Of a stretch of 64,000 nt of DNA, positions 53,380 through 62,811 are shown piece after piece (the first letter of the stretch is position 1; each line of letters starts with the position of its first letter). This stretch comes from Pedobacter miscanthi. Lineage in GTDB: Bacteria; Bacteroidota; Bacteroidia; Sphingobacteriales; Sphingobacteriaceae. The translations under genes were made by a program, and so were the position numbers. The stretch lies in the NCBI RefSeq assembly GCF_003315595.1, contig NZ_QNQU01000001.1, positions 1-64,000 of the forward strand. Reading direction: 5' to 3'. Under the pieces are notes generated by a model. It was not told where the DNA came from, searched no databases, and saw nothing but the letters and a program-made list of their open reading frames with translations.

Positions 53380-54121
53380 AGACGAGCTAAAGACAGCAAA
53401 ATCGCTCGAAAATATAATTTTAGCTTTGAGGCCCAATTCAAAGATAGTAGGCCGGTACCAGAGTATCGAAGGATCGGTAAAAGCACTATCGGAGCAACCG
53501 CAGCCAGACCTCATCTTCATGGATATCCAATTGGCCGATGGACTTTGTTTTGAAATTTTCAAGCAGGTTAAAGTCAATAGCCCGATTATTTTCTGCACTG
53601 CTTTTGACGAGTACTCACTGGAAGCTTTTAAACAGAACGGGGTTGATTATGTTTTGAAACCATTTTCAAAAACAGATATTGAGGAGGCTTTCTTAAAAGT
53701 TGATGGCCTTCAGAATTTCTTCCAGCAAAAGGTAGTTCCTGATCTGGGAAGTTTAATCGATAAATTAAAAACCCCACTGGGAAAGGAAAGTTTTCTGGTT
53801 TTTAAAAACCAGAAATACACCACCGTTGCCACCGAAAATATTGCCTTTTTTTATATCAGGAATGAAACGACTACCATTATGTGTTTTGATAAGCAGGAGT
53901 TTTCTCTGAGCCAGCCACTGGACCAGATCACCGCACAGGTATCCTCTAAACAGTTCTTCAGGGTCAATCGTCAGTACCTGGTAAATTTTAAAGCCATCAA
54001 AGAAATTGAGCATTATTTTTTGAGAAAGCTTTTTGTGAAACTGGTTATCGAAACACCTGACAAGCTACTGATCAATAAGGAAAAAACATCTAACTTCCTT
54101 GCCTGGATGGAAGAACGCTAA
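53360..54121 (+). CDS. LytTR-family response regulator
   Basis: The 253-aa protein has a receiver (IIEDELKTAKSL; phospho-Asp in FMDIQLADG at about residue 54; Lys in YVLKPFSK) and a C-terminal LytTR DNA-binding domain (NIAFFYIRNETTTI; FFRVNRQYLVNFKAI). It is the second gene of the pair and is followed by a terminator. It is the response half of the LytS-type kinase at 52360. Confidence 0.93.
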   Translation: MNIIIIEDELKTAKSLENIILALRPNSKIVGRYQSIEGSVKALSEQPQPDLIFMDIQLADGLCFEIFKQVKVNSPIIFCTAFDEYSLEAFKQNGVDYVLKPFSKTDIEEAFLKVDGLQNFFQQKVVPDLGSLIDKLKTPLGKESFLVFKNQKYTTVATENIAFFYIRNETTTIMCFDKQEFSLSQPLDQITAQVSSKQFFRVNRQYLVNFKAIKEIEHYFLRKLFVKLVIETPDKLLINKEKTSNFLAWMEER

Positions 54122-54207
54122 AACCTACACTCTGGCTTGAGAGAGAATGCTTTGGGCTAATCGGTAATCGAAAAATCCTCTTGCAAAGGTATATAATAAT
54201 AATAATA

Positions 54208-54242
54208 AACCCATAAGCCATTACTAACTTATGGGTTTTTAA
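54208..54242 (+). terminator. Terminator of the LytS/LytTR operon
   Basis: AACCCATAAG (54208-54217) pairs with CTTATGGGTT (54228-54237) around a 10-nt loop and is followed by TTTTT. The convergent SDR gene ends 49 bp further on. Confidence 0.85.
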
Positions 54243-54290
54243 TATGCTAATGAGCTTTATAAACATCGCTGGTACAACGGCAATTATCAT

Positions 54291-55088
54291 CTAAATGCAT
54301 TTAATAGTGCCCCCGTCTACCCGTATAATCGCACCGCTGATATAATTGGCATATGTGCTGCACAAATAAGCCACAGCACCTGCTATTTCCTCAGGCTCGC
54401 CAAACCTGCCTGTATCGTTTGGAATCAGTTCCTGTACTGCTTTGTATTTAATTTCCTGCAGATCAGTTCCCCATCCGAATTTTGGCGCCGCACTGACCAG
54501 CCAGTCCTCGACCATTGGGTTAATAATGGCACCCGGAGAAACTACATTTGAGGTAATACCTGTTTCTTTAAGCTGCCTGGCTAGTGAAACCGATAAATTG
54601 TGCCTCGCAGCTAAGGTAGCATTATAATGCGGCTGCTCTTTTATGGGTTGGATACCCAGACCGCCGCCAATGTGCACAACCCTTCCCCAACCCAGGGTTT
54701 TCATCTGGGGCACCAGGCGTTGAATCATCCGCACATACGACACAACATTATTGTTATACATCTCTGCCCAATCCAGGGTACTGGCATCTCCCCATGATTG
54801 GTGTGAGGTGGCCCCAGCATTATTGATCAGGATATCGATTTGTCCATTTTTAAGTGCATTTTCGGCAACCGCGTCAGCACCCTCATCCGTGCTCAGATCA
54901 CCTATTGCAATATCTGCTGTACCCCCGCTTGAAATAATTTCGTCGCTCACATTTCTTGCGCGCCCTTCATTACGACCGTGAACCACTACACTGGCACCTT
55001 CTGCTGCCAACATCTTTACAATGGCCTCTCCAAGCCCCGAACTGGAGCCGGTAACCAGGGCTCTTTTTCCTTTTAATTTTAAATCCAT
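54291..55088 (-). CDS. SDR-family protein with altered catalytic motif
   Basis: The 265-aa protein has the cofactor loop TGSSSGLGEAI, the structural NNAGA and a C-terminal GGAI/GGT end typical of FabG-like SDRs. The Y-x-x-x-K motif is altered: the sequence is YNATLAAR, with Leu where the catalytic Lys normally is, and the usual catalytic Ser lies within VVHIGGGLG and is replaced by Gly. It may belong to an SDR branch lacking classical reductase chemistry. An AraC-type gene follows 19 bp upstream on the same strand. Confidence 0.85.
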   Translation of the reverse strand: MDLKLKGKRALVTGSSSGLGEAIVKMLAAEGASVVVHGRNEGRARNVSDEIISSGGTADIAIGDLSTDEGADAVAENALKNGQIDILINNAGATSHQSWGDASTLDWAEMYNNNVVSYVRMIQRLVPQMKTLGWGRVVHIGGGLGIQPIKEQPHYNATLAARHNLSVSLARQLKETGITSNVVSPGAIINPMVEDWLVSAAPKFGWGTDLQEIKYKAVQELIPNDTGRFGEPEEIAGAVAYLCSTYANYISGAIIRVDGGTIKCI

Positions 55089-55107
55089 TTCTATTTATTT
55101 AATCATT

Positions 55108-55920
55108 CTATATTCTTTTTGAGGGAGCTTTCCCAAAAGCCTTTTTATAGGCGTAGGAGAAATGCGAAAGATCCAAAAAACCCAGCTCCATGTAGATCTC
55201 AGTTGGCCGGGCAAACCTTTGCTCTATCAGATATTTGGCTTCGGTCAGACGTTTTTTTACCAGCCATCTGCCTGGTGTCATGTTGAAGAGCCTTGCAAAA
55301 TCTCTTTTAAAACCCGACAGGCTACGCCCGGTCAGAAAAGCGAACCTTTCCAGAGGAACATTGTATCGGTAATGTCCGTTCATAAAAGCCTCAAGATCTA
55401 ATTTCCCAGGGTCGCTAAACTCAAATAGCATGTGCTTTAGAACCGGATTGAGCTCAGCTAAAATCAGTACAAGTTCTTTTGTTTTGAGCGTTAAAATATC
55501 ATGATCCAATCTGTCATTATCTGCGTAAATATTAAGAGAATTGACAAAACTTTTAAGCATACCATTCGCATCCACTAACTTAACTCCCTCACCTTGGTAA
55601 TGTCCGTAAACCTTTAAACCGTGTTCGCTTGCCATTTCTTTGAGCGTATACTGGTCGATGTGGATAGCTATAGACCTAAATCCATCAGACTGCGTACTTT
55701 TCACAAACCTGGTTAGCTGATTCCGTTTAAAAAAGCGGTAATCCCCTTTTCCGAAAAAGTATTTCCGGTCTCCTACCCATACTTCGTGCGTTCCGCTCAT
55801 GATATAACTGAAAATATGATCTGAAACGAAGGCTTCTCCTGCTACATTTTTCCCCAGATAGAAATTCCGCAGAAGCTTTGGCGAGTGAAGGGACTTATGA
55901 TATCCGTTTTGCAGCATCAT
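55108..55920 (-). CDS. AraC-family transcriptional regulator
   Basis: The ATG at 55920 (MMLQNGYHKSLHS) gives 270 aa; a TTG at 55932 would add four residues. Residues 1-150 form a cupin-like sensing domain (HEVWVGDRKYFFGKGDYRFF). The C-terminal AraC domain has ERFAFLTGRSLSGFKRDFAR and the second helix region YMELGFLDLSHFSYAYKKAFG. It lies directly upstream of the SDR gene and probably regulates it and perhaps the aldehyde dehydrogenase. Confidence 0.9.
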   Translation of the reverse strand: MMLQNGYHKSLHSPKLLRNFYLGKNVAGEAFVSDHIFSYIMSGTHEVWVGDRKYFFGKGDYRFFKRNQLTRFVKSTQSDGFRSIAIHIDQYTLKEMASEHGLKVYGHYQGEGVKLVDANGMLKSFVNSLNIYADNDRLDHDILTLKTKELVLILAELNPVLKHMLFEFSDPGKLDLEAFMNGHYRYNVPLERFAFLTGRSLSGFKRDFARLFNMTPGRWLVKKRLTEAKYLIEQRFARPTEIYMELGFLDLSHFSYAYKKAFGKAPSKRI

Positions 55921-56152
55921 TTTTGATTTCAATTTAAATCCATCATTGATATTTGATACAAATTTCGATAAAAATAGAATTGCGGGCTTTGTTTAAACGT
56001 CCAATCTTATTTGTTTAAAAGTTCAGGTAGACTTTACATCTTTCAGTTAGACGGACACCAAAGTTTCTTAAAAAAAATGGTGGGCTTACCCCACCACTTA
56101 CCTACACAAACCTAACCCACTCTTCATTTAAAATTTATTCGGAAGACATTAA

Positions 56153-57571
56153 TCAGCCCCGGATAAGCGTCTTTTCTTCTAAATATTCCTCAAGTCCTGA
56201 GACACCATTTTCACGGCCAATACCTGAATTTTTATAGCCACCAAAGGGAGCCAGAGGGTCATGTCTCAAGGTATTAATCAGCACCCTGCCCGCCTTAAGC
56301 TGAGTAGCAACAACAGCTGCACGGTCTGTGTTCTGTGAACTCACATAGGCCATTAAGCCATACTCGCTATCATTTGCTATCGATATTGCCTGCTCCTCAT
56401 TCTCATAGGCGATAACAGCGAGTACTGGTCCAAAAATTTCTTCCCTTGCCACTTTCATATTATTATCTACCCCCATGAAGACGGTTGGTTTCACATAAAA
56501 ACCTTCGTCTAATCCTTCAGGATGGCCTAATCCTCCTACAAGTAATTCTGCTCCCTGCCCAATACCAGAACTAATGAACTCCTGAATACGGTCGTACTGT
56601 TTTTTGCTTGCCAGTGGCCCTAATTTATAATCACCAACTAAAGGGCTGCCTACGGTAAATGTTGGGGCTGCCGAAAGAAGGGCTTTCCTCACTTCTTCCA
56701 ATCGTGAAGCAGGCACCAAAAGCCTGGTTCCTGCGATGCAGGCCTGCCCGTTATTCATAAAGGCCGCCTGAAGGGCCATTGGAATTGCAGTTTCCAGATT
56801 AGCATCTTCGAGTATCAGGTTAGCTGATTTCCCACCCAGTTCAAGGGTTACCCTTTTCATGGTATTTAACGCCTGAGTAGCCAGAATTTTCCCCACCACG
56901 GTAGATCCTGTAAACGAAACCTTGGTAACTGCAGTACTTTCCATAATAGCTGCGGCAATTACCTCTCCACGGCCGTTAACCATATTAACTACCCCTGCAG
57001 GTATTCCTGCTGCGTGGAAGCATTCCATCATAATCTCAGCCTGCCACGAGCCAAACTCACTGGGTTTAAGTACCATAGTACAGCCAGCAGCCAATGCTGC
57101 CGAAACCTTTACGGCAATTGCTCCTGCCGTAGCATTCCATGGGGTGAACAGGGCGGCAACGCCTACAGGTTCCATGATCACAATTGATTCGTTAACCTGT
57201 TTGCTGAAGGGATAATTATGGATTACTTTAATCTGATCGGTGAAGGTGGTGGCTGCGATAAGATTTGCCCATTTGGCACGTTCTCTGGGGGCACCATATT
57301 CATGGGTTGTGGCCTCTATCAAATCGTCGATCCTCTTCAAAATCTCATCATGAATCCTTTGCATAAGGGCCGAGCGTTCTTCAATAGTGCTACGGCTATA
57401 ACTTGCCAATGCATCTGAAGCTGCATTAATCGCTAGCATTGTGTCGCGGTGGTCAGCATACCTGATCTGTGCGATTACTTTTCCATTTAACGGACTGATG
57501 ATCTCAGCCATTTCAGTTCCGGCCGGTTCCACGAACCTTCCGTTGATATAAGTACTTTTGATGTGTTTCAT
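56153..57571 (-). CDS. NAD(P)-dependent aldehyde dehydrogenase
   Basis: The 472-aa protein is a standard ALDH: coenzyme region PWNATAGAIAVKVSAALA, FTGSTVVGKIL, the general-base Glu in LELGGKSANLIL (about residue 243) and the nucleophilic Cys in NNGQACIAGTRLL (about 277). It oxidises aldehydes to acids with NAD(P). Similar branches act on aliphatic and aromatic aldehydes; the substrate here is not determinable. It fits the oxidation-themed cluster, beside an SDR and alpha/beta hydrolases. Confidence 0.93.
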   Translation of the reverse strand: MKHIKSTYINGRFVEPAGTEMAEIISPLNGKVIAQIRYADHRDTMLAINAASDALASYSRSTIEERSALMQRIHDEILKRIDDLIEATTHEYGAPRERAKWANLIAATTFTDQIKVIHNYPFSKQVNESIVIMEPVGVAALFTPWNATAGAIAVKVSAALAAGCTMVLKPSEFGSWQAEIMMECFHAAGIPAGVVNMVNGRGEVIAAAIMESTAVTKVSFTGSTVVGKILATQALNTMKRVTLELGGKSANLILEDANLETAIPMALQAAFMNNGQACIAGTRLLVPASRLEEVRKALLSAAPTFTVGSPLVGDYKLGPLASKKQYDRIQEFISSGIGQGAELLVGGLGHPEGLDEGFYVKPTVFMGVDNNMKVAREEIFGPVLAVIAYENEEQAISIANDSEYGLMAYVSSQNTDRAAVVATQLKAGRVLINTLRHDPLAPFGGYKNSGIGRENGVSGLEEYLEEKTLIRG

Positions 57572-57689
57572 TTTCTGATTATTATTTTACAAATTTCCCT
57601 TGTTTTGAGTAGTCCCGCTTTGCCAAAAAGCTCAAATTATATTGTTTAAAGGCTCGCGTATATTAACTTTTAGTTTCCCTGCGGCAAGC

Positions 57690-58148
57690 TCAAGGAAAAA
57701 CCGCAGCGGGCTGATTGGTTATTAAATTTATCCTTCCGTTGCGTTCTGGCGCTTCCGCTCCTTTTGGATAGGTATGCCCGGCCTTGAATAGATATTCTAA
57801 ATGTATCTGTTGTTGATTCTTGCCTTGCACCTTGAGTGTTTCTATCGAATACAGATCACCATTCATGTTTGTCCCGTACCATCCGGGCATCTCCTTTTGC
57901 TTCCAGGTAACCAGCGTATATTCAGCACCGGCCAGTGCTTTTGGCGAATGGTTTCCAGCGGCTTTAATGGCTATCTCATTGCCATATATTACAGAGATAG
58001 TACCTTTTTTTGAATCTATAAGCGAGCTGATCAGCCTTTGCCCCTTTGCATCAAAAAGGTATTCAGGTGCCAAAGTTGCGTACCTTGTTTGCTGGCAAGA
58101 GGCAAAGAGCAGGGTAAGGGACAACACGTAAATAAATCTATTATTCAT
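57690..58148 (-). CDS. Cytochrome P460-like lipoprotein
   Basis: The 152-aa product has a lipoprotein signal (MNNRFIYVLSLTLLFASC, Cys18) and a domain similar to the P460-like part of the neighbouring gene: KKGTISVIYGNEIAIKAA parallels GGSMRVVYANDIMVKAI there. It has no CxxCH heme motif, so it is either a non-heme relative or a partner. It follows the P460 gene by 28 bp and is probably cotranscribed. Confidence 0.65.
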   Translation of the reverse strand: MNNRFIYVLSLTLLFASCQQTRYATLAPEYLFDAKGQRLISSLIDSKKGTISVIYGNEIAIKAAGNHSPKALAGAEYTLVTWKQKEMPGWYGTNMNGDLYSIETLKVQGKNQQQIHLEYLFKAGHTYPKGAEAPERNGRINLITNQPAAVFP

Positions 58149-58176
58149 GGTTTCTTAGATCTGGAATCTGGTTTAA

Positions 58177-59131
58177 CTACTTATTTTTTGTCGGGATATT
58201 AAACACAAAATCATTTTCAGGTACCAGTAAACGGTGGCAGTTGATGCAGGTTCTATCAAATAAGGACGTTTTACCATAAGCCTTTAGTCCAAACCCATCA
58301 AATTTCGCAAATCCCCAGCCTTCCGTCTGCTGGTATTTTTTGCCGTCCTTAACCATAAACTGCACATTTTGGAAGTTGCCGGGCCTAACAATTCCTTCAG
58401 CGTCCGGTTTCTGTTTTCCCCAGACTGCCTTTACTATTTTGGCCCCGTCCGGAAATGGTATTGTACCGGATTTTATAGCTTTAACCATAATATCGTTTGC
58501 ATAGACCACGCGCATACTGCCTCCATCATACTTATCGGTAATGCTGATAATTTTCCAGTTTTTATAGTCCGAAGAATAAGCAACACCATTCAGGGAAGCA
58601 GTTATTTGAGCATCATGGTCCGCAGTCTGCATAGAAGTGTTCCCGGCTGGCGTGGTAATTTTTGCGGTATCTATTTTATGTCTTCCCGGAAGGGTATTGA
58701 CATAACCTTTCAGGATACTCAGTTCGACCGGTCAACAGGGTTTCACGATGAACATAGCTGTAACTTTTAAGTGGCATTTTACCTTGCTGTACGGCATTAA
58801 GCATTTCCCAAAGCAAAAGCTCCTGTACTGCAGGGGGATTATCGCCCCATTGAGAAAAATTGAACCTTGCCCTGCCCTCTTTAACATCTTTTGCCACGAG
58901 ATAAGAAACTGGCGCAATTTTATCATACCAGGCCAGTTTGGTTTCATTGGAATGACAGTCGTAACAGGAACGCTTTAAGATCAGGCTGACATCTTCAGGC
59001 AGCGAAATCGCTGTGGTAACTGGTGGGTTATGGACTACTGGAGCGTTTATCTGCAACATTGCAAAAACAGCAACTGCTATGCAGATAACGATCATAAATT
59101 TCTGGTAGCGGAACAGGCGGTTACTTTTCAT
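58177..59131 (-). pseudogene. Haem-binding/cytochrome P460 fusion protein, frameshifted
   Basis: The first frame (59131-58676) encodes a membrane helix, then CYDCHSNETKLAWYDKIAPV (a CxxCH haem-binding domain of the Haem_bd type) up to HRETLLTG. It then diverges. The next frame continues from PVELSILKGYVNTLPG straight into the P460-like domain, with VVYANDIMVKA and the heme motif CINCH near the C-terminus (58235). The two halves join naturally at about 58725-58735, so a one-base change or sequencing error split a gene of about 315 codons. If genuine, the P460 part could be made only from an internal start. Confidence 0.75.
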
Positions 59132-59194
59132 TGTTTATCGTTTAAAGAGGTTAGCTGCACCGGCTTAAAGTAGCCAGAACGGGTACAAAATTAA

Positions 59195-60247
59195 TTACTT
59201 GGCCAGATTAGCCACTTCCATAATTGCATCTGCGAAAGCCTGCGGTGCTTCCTGAGGAAGATCGTGGCCAACCCCTCCTGTAATGTTATGATGTACATAT
59301 TTTCCTGTAAATTTTCCGGCATATTGACTAGGATCAGGATGTGGTGCACCATTGGCGTCTCCCTCCAGGGTAACTGTCGGGACGGTAATAGATGGGGCCA
59401 GTGCAAGTTTCTTTTCCAGCTCATTATATTTGGCCTCACCTTTGGTCAAACCCAGTCTCCAGCGGTAGTTATCGATAACCACAGCAGCATGATCAGGATT
59501 AATGAAACCTTTGGCAGACTGCTCATAAATGGCATCGCTGAAATTCCATTTCGGAGAAGCCAGCTGCCAGATCAATTTATTGAAATCATGTGTATTTGCA
59601 GCATATCCTGCAGCCCCGCGCTCGGTAGCAAAATAAAACTGGTACCACCAGGCCAATTCGGCTCTCGGAGGAAGTGGAGCTTCGTTTCCGGCCTGACTAC
59701 CGATTAGATAACCACTTACCGAAACCAACCCCTTTACCCTTTGCGGATAAAGGGCAGCAATGATATCAGCGGTTCGGGCTCCCCAGTCGTAACCCCCAAG
59801 GATTGCTTTTTTGATTTTTAGTGCATCCATGAACGCAATAATGTCCAGTGCTACGGCAGACTGTTGTCCATTACGTGGAGTGGAGGCGGATAAAAAACGG
59901 GTAGATCCGTAACCGCGCAGATAGGGAACCAGAACACGGTATCCTTTAGCTGCAAGGATTCCGCTTACCTCCTGGTAACTGGAGATATCATACGGCCAGC
60001 CATGAAGCAGGATAACGGGCTCGCCATCAGGCGGCCCAACCTCAGCATAGCCCACATCAAGCAGGCCTGCCCGGATATGTTTTAATTCCCCAAAAGTTGA
60101 GGCTACTGGTACCTTTACACTATTGGTAAGCGCATAGATTGGCGTGGCAGCATTAGCTATGCCAAAAATAAGCAGCTGCAATGCTGCTAGAATGATCGTT
60201 AATTTTGAAATTAAAGAAGAGTGCTTTGTGATTGAATAAACTGCCAT
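59195..60247 (-). CDS. Exported alpha/beta hydrolase, epoxide-hydrolase-like
   Basis: The 350-aa protein has a signal-like hydrophobic segment (ILAALQLLIFGIANAA), the oxyanion motif LLHGWP (about residue 83), a nucleophile Asp in GYDWGARTA (about 152), and a His in GGVGHDLP near residue 330. HGWP plus DWG is typical of epoxide and haloalkane hydrolases. It should work in the envelope on hydrophobic substrates and belongs with the other alpha/beta hydrolases in this region. Confidence 0.85.
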   Translation of the reverse strand: MAVYSITKHSSLISKLTIILAALQLLIFGIANAATPIYALTNSVKVPVASTFGELKHIRAGLLDVGYAEVGPPDGEPVILLHGWPYDISSYQEVSGILAAKGYRVLVPYLRGYGSTRFLSASTPRNGQQSAVALDIIAFMDALKIKKAILGGYDWGARTADIIAALYPQRVKGLVSVSGYLIGSQAGNEAPLPPRAELAWWYQFYFATERGAAGYAANTHDFNKLIWQLASPKWNFSDAIYEQSAKGFINPDHAAVVIDNYRWRLGLTKGEAKYNELEKKLALAPSITVPTVTLEGDANGAPHPDPSQYAGKFTGKYVHHNITGGVGHDLPQEAPQAFADAIMEVANLAK

Positions 60248-60616
60248 AAGAGTTAGATATTATATGATTTAAGGTGTAATTTCTCTGTCCAACTGAACTG
60301 ATAGTATAAAATTACGCAGGTTGGAAGACCTTAACCACCAGAAAACAGGTGAAATGGACAAAACGGTAAGTTATCCAGGCAAACTGCCTGCTGACCCTGC
60401 GCTATCACTCTTCAAATGAGATATTATTTTGATTGGCAGCAGACTATTAATGGGTAAATACCAATTTAATGATGATCTATGCAGGTTTGCTAAAACAGAT
60501 CAGCCAATTATCTTTATGTCTACTTCGGGGATCTATTTGCCCATTTCAAGTTTTTTTTGCTGATTTTTTCTCCCTTCAGCTTTCATTTTTGTGCTAAACT
60601 TAAAAAAAGAGATATT

Positions 60617-61030
60617 ATGAAACTTACATCAACAAAGACAATTTATTGGATTGGAGCAGCATTAACATCGTTATGGTTTGGAACAAGCGGAATATGCGAA
60701 TTGACAAAAAACAAACTGGTATGGGACATTACCCTTCAGTTAGGATATCCACCATATTTCATTTATGTACTGGGCGTAGCCAAACTGGCAGGAATTGTTG
60801 TTCTTCTGATTCCCAACCGGCTGCTTAGGCTTAAAGAGTGGGTATTTGCAGGAATCTTCTTCGACATCATTTTTGCATTCTTTTCTAAGCTAATTGTTAT
60901 CGGCCTACCAGAAACCATTGATGCGATTGTGGCCTTCCTTATCGTAGCTACAACCTATCTGATGTTCCGCAGGATCCATGCAGTAAGTTACTCGATAGTG
61001 AAAGAAGAAAGCCGCCCGGTTTACCTATAA
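60617..61030 (+). CDS. DoxX-family membrane protein
   Basis: The ATG at 60617 (MKLTSTKTIYWIGAALT) gives 137 aa with four membrane helices. The layout and GTSGICELTKNKLVWDI after helix one, followed by YILGVAKLAGIVVLL-type text, fit the DoxX-like family of small membrane proteins linked to thiosulfate or redox metabolism. The frame from 60557 upstream is not used. It has a good terminator. Confidence 0.8.
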   Translation: MKLTSTKTIYWIGAALTSLWFGTSGICELTKNKLVWDITLQLGYPPYFIYVLGVAKLAGIVVLLIPNRLLRLKEWVFAGIFFDIIFAFFSKLIVIGLPETIDAIVAFLIVATTYLMFRRIHAVSYSIVKEESRPVYL

Positions 61031-61060
61031 TACTATATCCTACCACAACAAAAAACCTAA

Positions 61061-61094
61061 AGCCAGAAGAGTTTAATTTACTCTTCTGGCTTTT
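61061..61094 (+). terminator. Terminator of the DoxX gene
   Basis: AGCCAGAAGAGT (61061-61072) pairs with ACTCTTCTGGCT (61080-61091) around a 7-nt loop and is followed by TTTGC. It starts 31 bp after the DoxX stop. Confidence 0.85.
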
Positions 61095-61825
61095 GCATTA
61101 TGGGCAAAAAAAACACACAATGATGTATGAAATACCTTCCAATCCTGGTGATTGTCCACTTATCTATTCCGGCAATACGAGGATTGCGCTGAGATACTTG
61201 AATTTGGTAGCTAACGGATGCGAATCTCCTCAGCACTTTTGCAACCGATGCCACCGTGCCATGACTGGGTTTATAGCGGCAGGAATGATGAAAATAATTC
61301 CCTAAAAGAACTCCAGCTCATGCTATCAAACCCCTAAAGATGTATTCGAAAAGCTGCTGCATTTATTTCAGGGAATCGAATAACAATCCAAAAAAACTGA
61401 AAGAAATTATTGCCATCTGCCAGTTTTTATCTTCACCAGCCCGAACTTGCAAAAACAATTTTCGATGGAATAGAATTCAATGATGTTGTAAATGTAGATT
61501 AAAATCTATACGCTTTTTATGAAAACCTGCTTGACAAACTGCCACTCATATTGTACCTGTACTGCAATGCCGTTTTCCTCAGCATTACCGTAAGTAAAAG
61601 AATGAGGTGAATGCGAGTGTCAAAACAGTGGTATTTGAATTTTTTAATTTATCTAATTGATATTTAAAGAGTTGATGCTAAAAGGCGCCAGATTCATTGT
61701 AATTCACAAATGGCCTATACATATCCTTGGGTGATAAAACCTTCCAGGGCATCCATAAGCCATCAATCAGTTTTATAAAAGCGATGAGCAACGCAAATCA
61801 TGCGCGCTCATTTCCTGTAAATGCG
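61095..61825. other. Intergenic region
   Basis: I see no good gene. A plus-strand frame near 61123-61305 (NRCHRAMTGFIAAGMM) contains a C-x-x-C, but no homology that I know. The region is probably decayed sequence between convergent genes. Confidence 0.35.
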
Positions 61826-62617
61826 CTATTTATGCGCTGCAGCATTAATGATTACTTTTGCAACCGCTTCTGGTTGAGAGGCAAAGATGACATGGCTGCC
61901 TTTTACCTCTGTAATTTTGGTATTTGAACGTTTATACATATTGCGTTCGGTATCAGGATTGATGCTTTTATCTTCTGTTGCTACAATTCCATAACTGGGT
62001 TTGATTCTCCAGGCAGCTTCGGCTACAGGAGTGGCGAAACTCTCTCCATAGATAGGTTGCTGTGAGGCAAACATAAAATCTGTTTCAGCTTTGCTTAGGT
62101 CAGCTGCGAAACCAGCATGAAATTTCTCTTTTCGGTAATATACAAACCCCCTATCATCAGGAGGAAGGATGCCGAATTCAGGCGCATCAGGAAGCGCTTT
62201 TGCCCATTTGAGGGTATTTTCTCCTTTATCTGGCTGATATGCTGCAACATAAACCAGAGCTGCTACCTTGGGGTGTGTACCTGCTTCCGTAATCACTACC
62301 CCACCCCACGAATGGCCTACGAGCACCGTTGGGCCGTCCTGTTTATCAAGAATCCTTTTGGTAGCCTCCACATCGTCTCTGAGTCCGGTTAGCGGATTTT
62401 GTACAACGGTAACGTGATACCCTTTTTTGGAGAGAATATTATATACCCCTTTCCAGCCTGAGCCATCGGCAAAAGCGCCATGTACAACCACTATATTTTT
62501 AATTTGCCCGGTTTGCGCGATACTTTTTTTCGACAATAACAGCATGCTGCCGATTAAGACCATAACGGCCAGAACAGCCTTGATCATTCTTTGATTTAGA
62601 TTAAATTGGATTTTCAT
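61826..62617 (-). CDS. Exported alpha/beta hydrolase
   Basis: I start at the ATG at 62617 (MKIQFNLNQRMIKAVLAVM), giving 263 aa with a signal peptide (LIGSMLLLSKKSIAQ). The nucleophile Ser is in VGHSWGGVV near residue 105, the oxyanion part is VVVHGAFADGSGWKGV, and His is in KGSHVIFASQPE near the end. It is a small secreted hydrolase of the same broad family as the two neighbours, but with a Ser instead of Asp nucleophile. Substrate unknown. Confidence 0.87.
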   Translation of the reverse strand: MKIQFNLNQRMIKAVLAVMVLIGSMLLLSKKSIAQTGQIKNIVVVHGAFADGSGWKGVYNILSKKGYHVTVVQNPLTGLRDDVEATKRILDKQDGPTVLVGHSWGGVVITEAGTHPKVAALVYVAAYQPDKGENTLKWAKALPDAPEFGILPPDDRGFVYYRKEKFHAGFAADLSKAETDFMFASQQPIYGESFATPVAEAAWRIKPSYGIVATEDKSINPDTERNMYKRSNTKITEVKGSHVIFASQPEAVAKVIINAAAHK

Positions 62618-62811
62618 TTTATTATCTATTTTAAGTTTTGGATTTATTGACACGCCGTCTTAGGAGTGTTTGCCTGGCAAATGCTTCTGATCCCATCAGG
62701 GTGAACAGGCAGAGGCCATAGCCTTAAGGTATGGATTGTTGTTCATGAGATTTCCCGGACAGGATTCAACCATCCTATCCGGATAAACCTTGCTTTAAAC
62801 GCCTTAATATG

